Source of the DNA: Isoetes taiwanensis
Taxonomy: Eukaryota > Streptophyta > Lycopodiopsida > Isoetales > Isoetaceae
Direction: 5' to 3'
Assembly: GCA_021234155.1 (NCBI GenBank)
Contig: JAJEKV010000071.1
Coordinates: 857,996-921,995 of the forward strand
Length of the DNA: 64,000 nucleotides
Part shown: one piece after another, positions 62,867 through 64,000 of the stretch
Layout of the letters: every line of letters starts with the position of its first letter
How positions within the stretch are numbered: position 1 is the stretch's first letter
Made by a program: the position numbers and the translations under genes
The notes under the pieces: model-generated
Told to the model about the DNA's origin: nothing
Seen by the model: only the letters and a program-made list of their open reading frames with translations
Databases searched by the model: none

Positions 62867-64000
62867 GGGAAGGCTTGTATGGCTTGCAATACAACACAAT
62901 CTGAGGGCATAAGCCGGAAAGCGGAGGGGCTTCAGGAGCTCCATAAAACGGAGCTCGAAAAGCGGGAGAACTTAGGGAGCTTCATAGAGCTCCATAAAAC
63001 GGATTTGAGGAAAACAAAGCTTGGATAAGGAGGCTTTACATAAATTCATAAAGCGAGCTTCAAAAAGCGAGGCTTTACCCAGATCTTGAGCGAAAATCTA
63101 CAAAAAGACCGAGCTTTTCTGGAGCTTCAAATGGCCATAGCTTCTAGACCTAAGCTGCTTGGAGGTTGGGGCGGCCATAGCTTCTAGACTTGAGCTTTTA
63201 CCAAAGCTTCTGACGGCCCCGGCTTCAGGTGGCGACATCCCGCTTTAGCCGTCATTTCTTTGGAGCTCAAAAAATCTAGTTCTTTGCATGATCTTGCTTG
63301 GCCATCGCTACCACGGCCCTGAAATCGACCGCCGCCAAAGGGGAGAGAAAAAATCGCTCCCCAAATACCATATTATTGGGTTCATGCTAAGAATTACGCC
63401 ATTCGGCGTATCATGGGTGACGGCTCTCGCTAACGGCGGTCAGCGGGACCCCAGTACATGCGGCATCCCAAATACCATGAACCCATACATTATTTTGACG
63501 CCTTCCTTTACCACATGCGGCCTTTAAGATATGTCTGAGAGAAATTTGGGCTTTCAACCGAGTTTGTATTTGTTCTAACATCTAATGCTACTAATGCTTG
63601 CTTTGATTGGCGCTTCGGAGCTTATCAAGCAGTGGATTGATTCGACCGTCTGTGTTGTTGGGCTGCAAAAAGAACTCTAAAACTTTATACGCCCTAATAA
63701 TTTGTGCGATAACAAAGGCGGCCCGGGCATTTCGGATCTTCGATAGTAATTGCGAGAAAATAGCTTTATTTCTGGCTGGATGGGTTGCTCTCGCTTTCTA
63801 AACTGGAGCTTCGATATTGCAAGAACGATGATAAGAATTGGCTTTCAAGGTTCTCTGGCTGATTCCAAGCGATTGTTTTGCGGGGCAAGAAAGAAAGAAA
63901 TAGGGCCATAGCGCCATAGCCGCCATAAATGCATGATAAGTGCATATAAAGTAAATCTTGACGGCAGCGGCCATCTTTATTAGGTTCTAATATTACTTGC
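62867..64000. other. Right flank, no gene recognised
   Basis: The words GGAGCTTCATAGAGCTCCATAAAACGG and GAGCTTC recur between 62930 and 63200. No reading frame is supported as a gene. Confidence 0.4.

Overview
The window looks like repeat-dense nuclear DNA of a land plant with a large genome. The evidence is plant-type Ty3/gypsy retrotransposons, hAT and CACTA-like DNA transposons, a spliced gene with GT/AG sites, and long AT-rich gene-poor spacers. A fern, lycophyte or other TE-rich lineage is possible, but the species cannot be fixed from sequence alone. No rRNA, tRNA, CRISPR array or complete ordinary host gene was found. The only host-like gene piece is a broken UDP-glycosyltransferase N-terminus near 61 kb.

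Left part (1-25.4 kb). After about 4.6 kb of gene-poor DNA comes a minus-strand Ty3/gypsy element, B (about 4655-25365). It is broken up by a solo LTR at 5465-7675 (TSD ttgtt), which itself holds a hAT-type MITE at 6158-6805 (8-bp TSD gggtagag). A complete plus-strand Ty3/gypsy element, A (8521-16872, TSD cacat), is also inserted in B's reverse transcriptase. Element A has an extra RNase H between protease and RT, a conventional RNase H after RT that has lost key acids, and frameshifts in integrase.

Middle (25.4-37 kb). A decayed hAT-like transposase gene (25370-27501) borders B's LTR. Next is a second minus-strand element, C (about 27815-37007), a diverged relative of B that holds its own hAT-type MITE (31974-32763).

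The most remarkable feature is shared by B and C. Both carry two extra sense-oriented genes between the primer-binding site and gag. The first encodes a histone H3/CENH3-like protein. In C it has an H3-type ARTKQTA N-terminus, a long charged linker and a complete histone-fold region in broken reading frames. The second (ORF2) is unknown but has a conserved C-terminus. Each gene has its own CTATAARTAG TATA box, and upstream of each TATA box are two or three imperfect palindromes of 65-73 bp, mostly spaced about 200 bp apart. Palindrome-to-TATA distances agree within a few bases between B and C once C's MITE is removed, and the arms show compensatory changes. I infer a retrotransposon lineage with captured chromatin genes and a dedicated promoter system.

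Right part (37-64 kb). This part holds a decayed minus-strand gene with a ParB/Srx-like N-terminal segment and a DNA-methylase-like C-terminal segment (38.4-42.4 kb). Nearby are palindromic minisatellites built on TGGCGCCATGGCGCCA, a CACTA-type DUF8039 exon, and a DUF7869-like pseudogene interrupted by a hAT element. A 52-59 kb patchwork of direct and inverted duplications, a LINE RT fragment, and two long fold-back elements (60.7 and 62.2-62.9 kb) complete the window.
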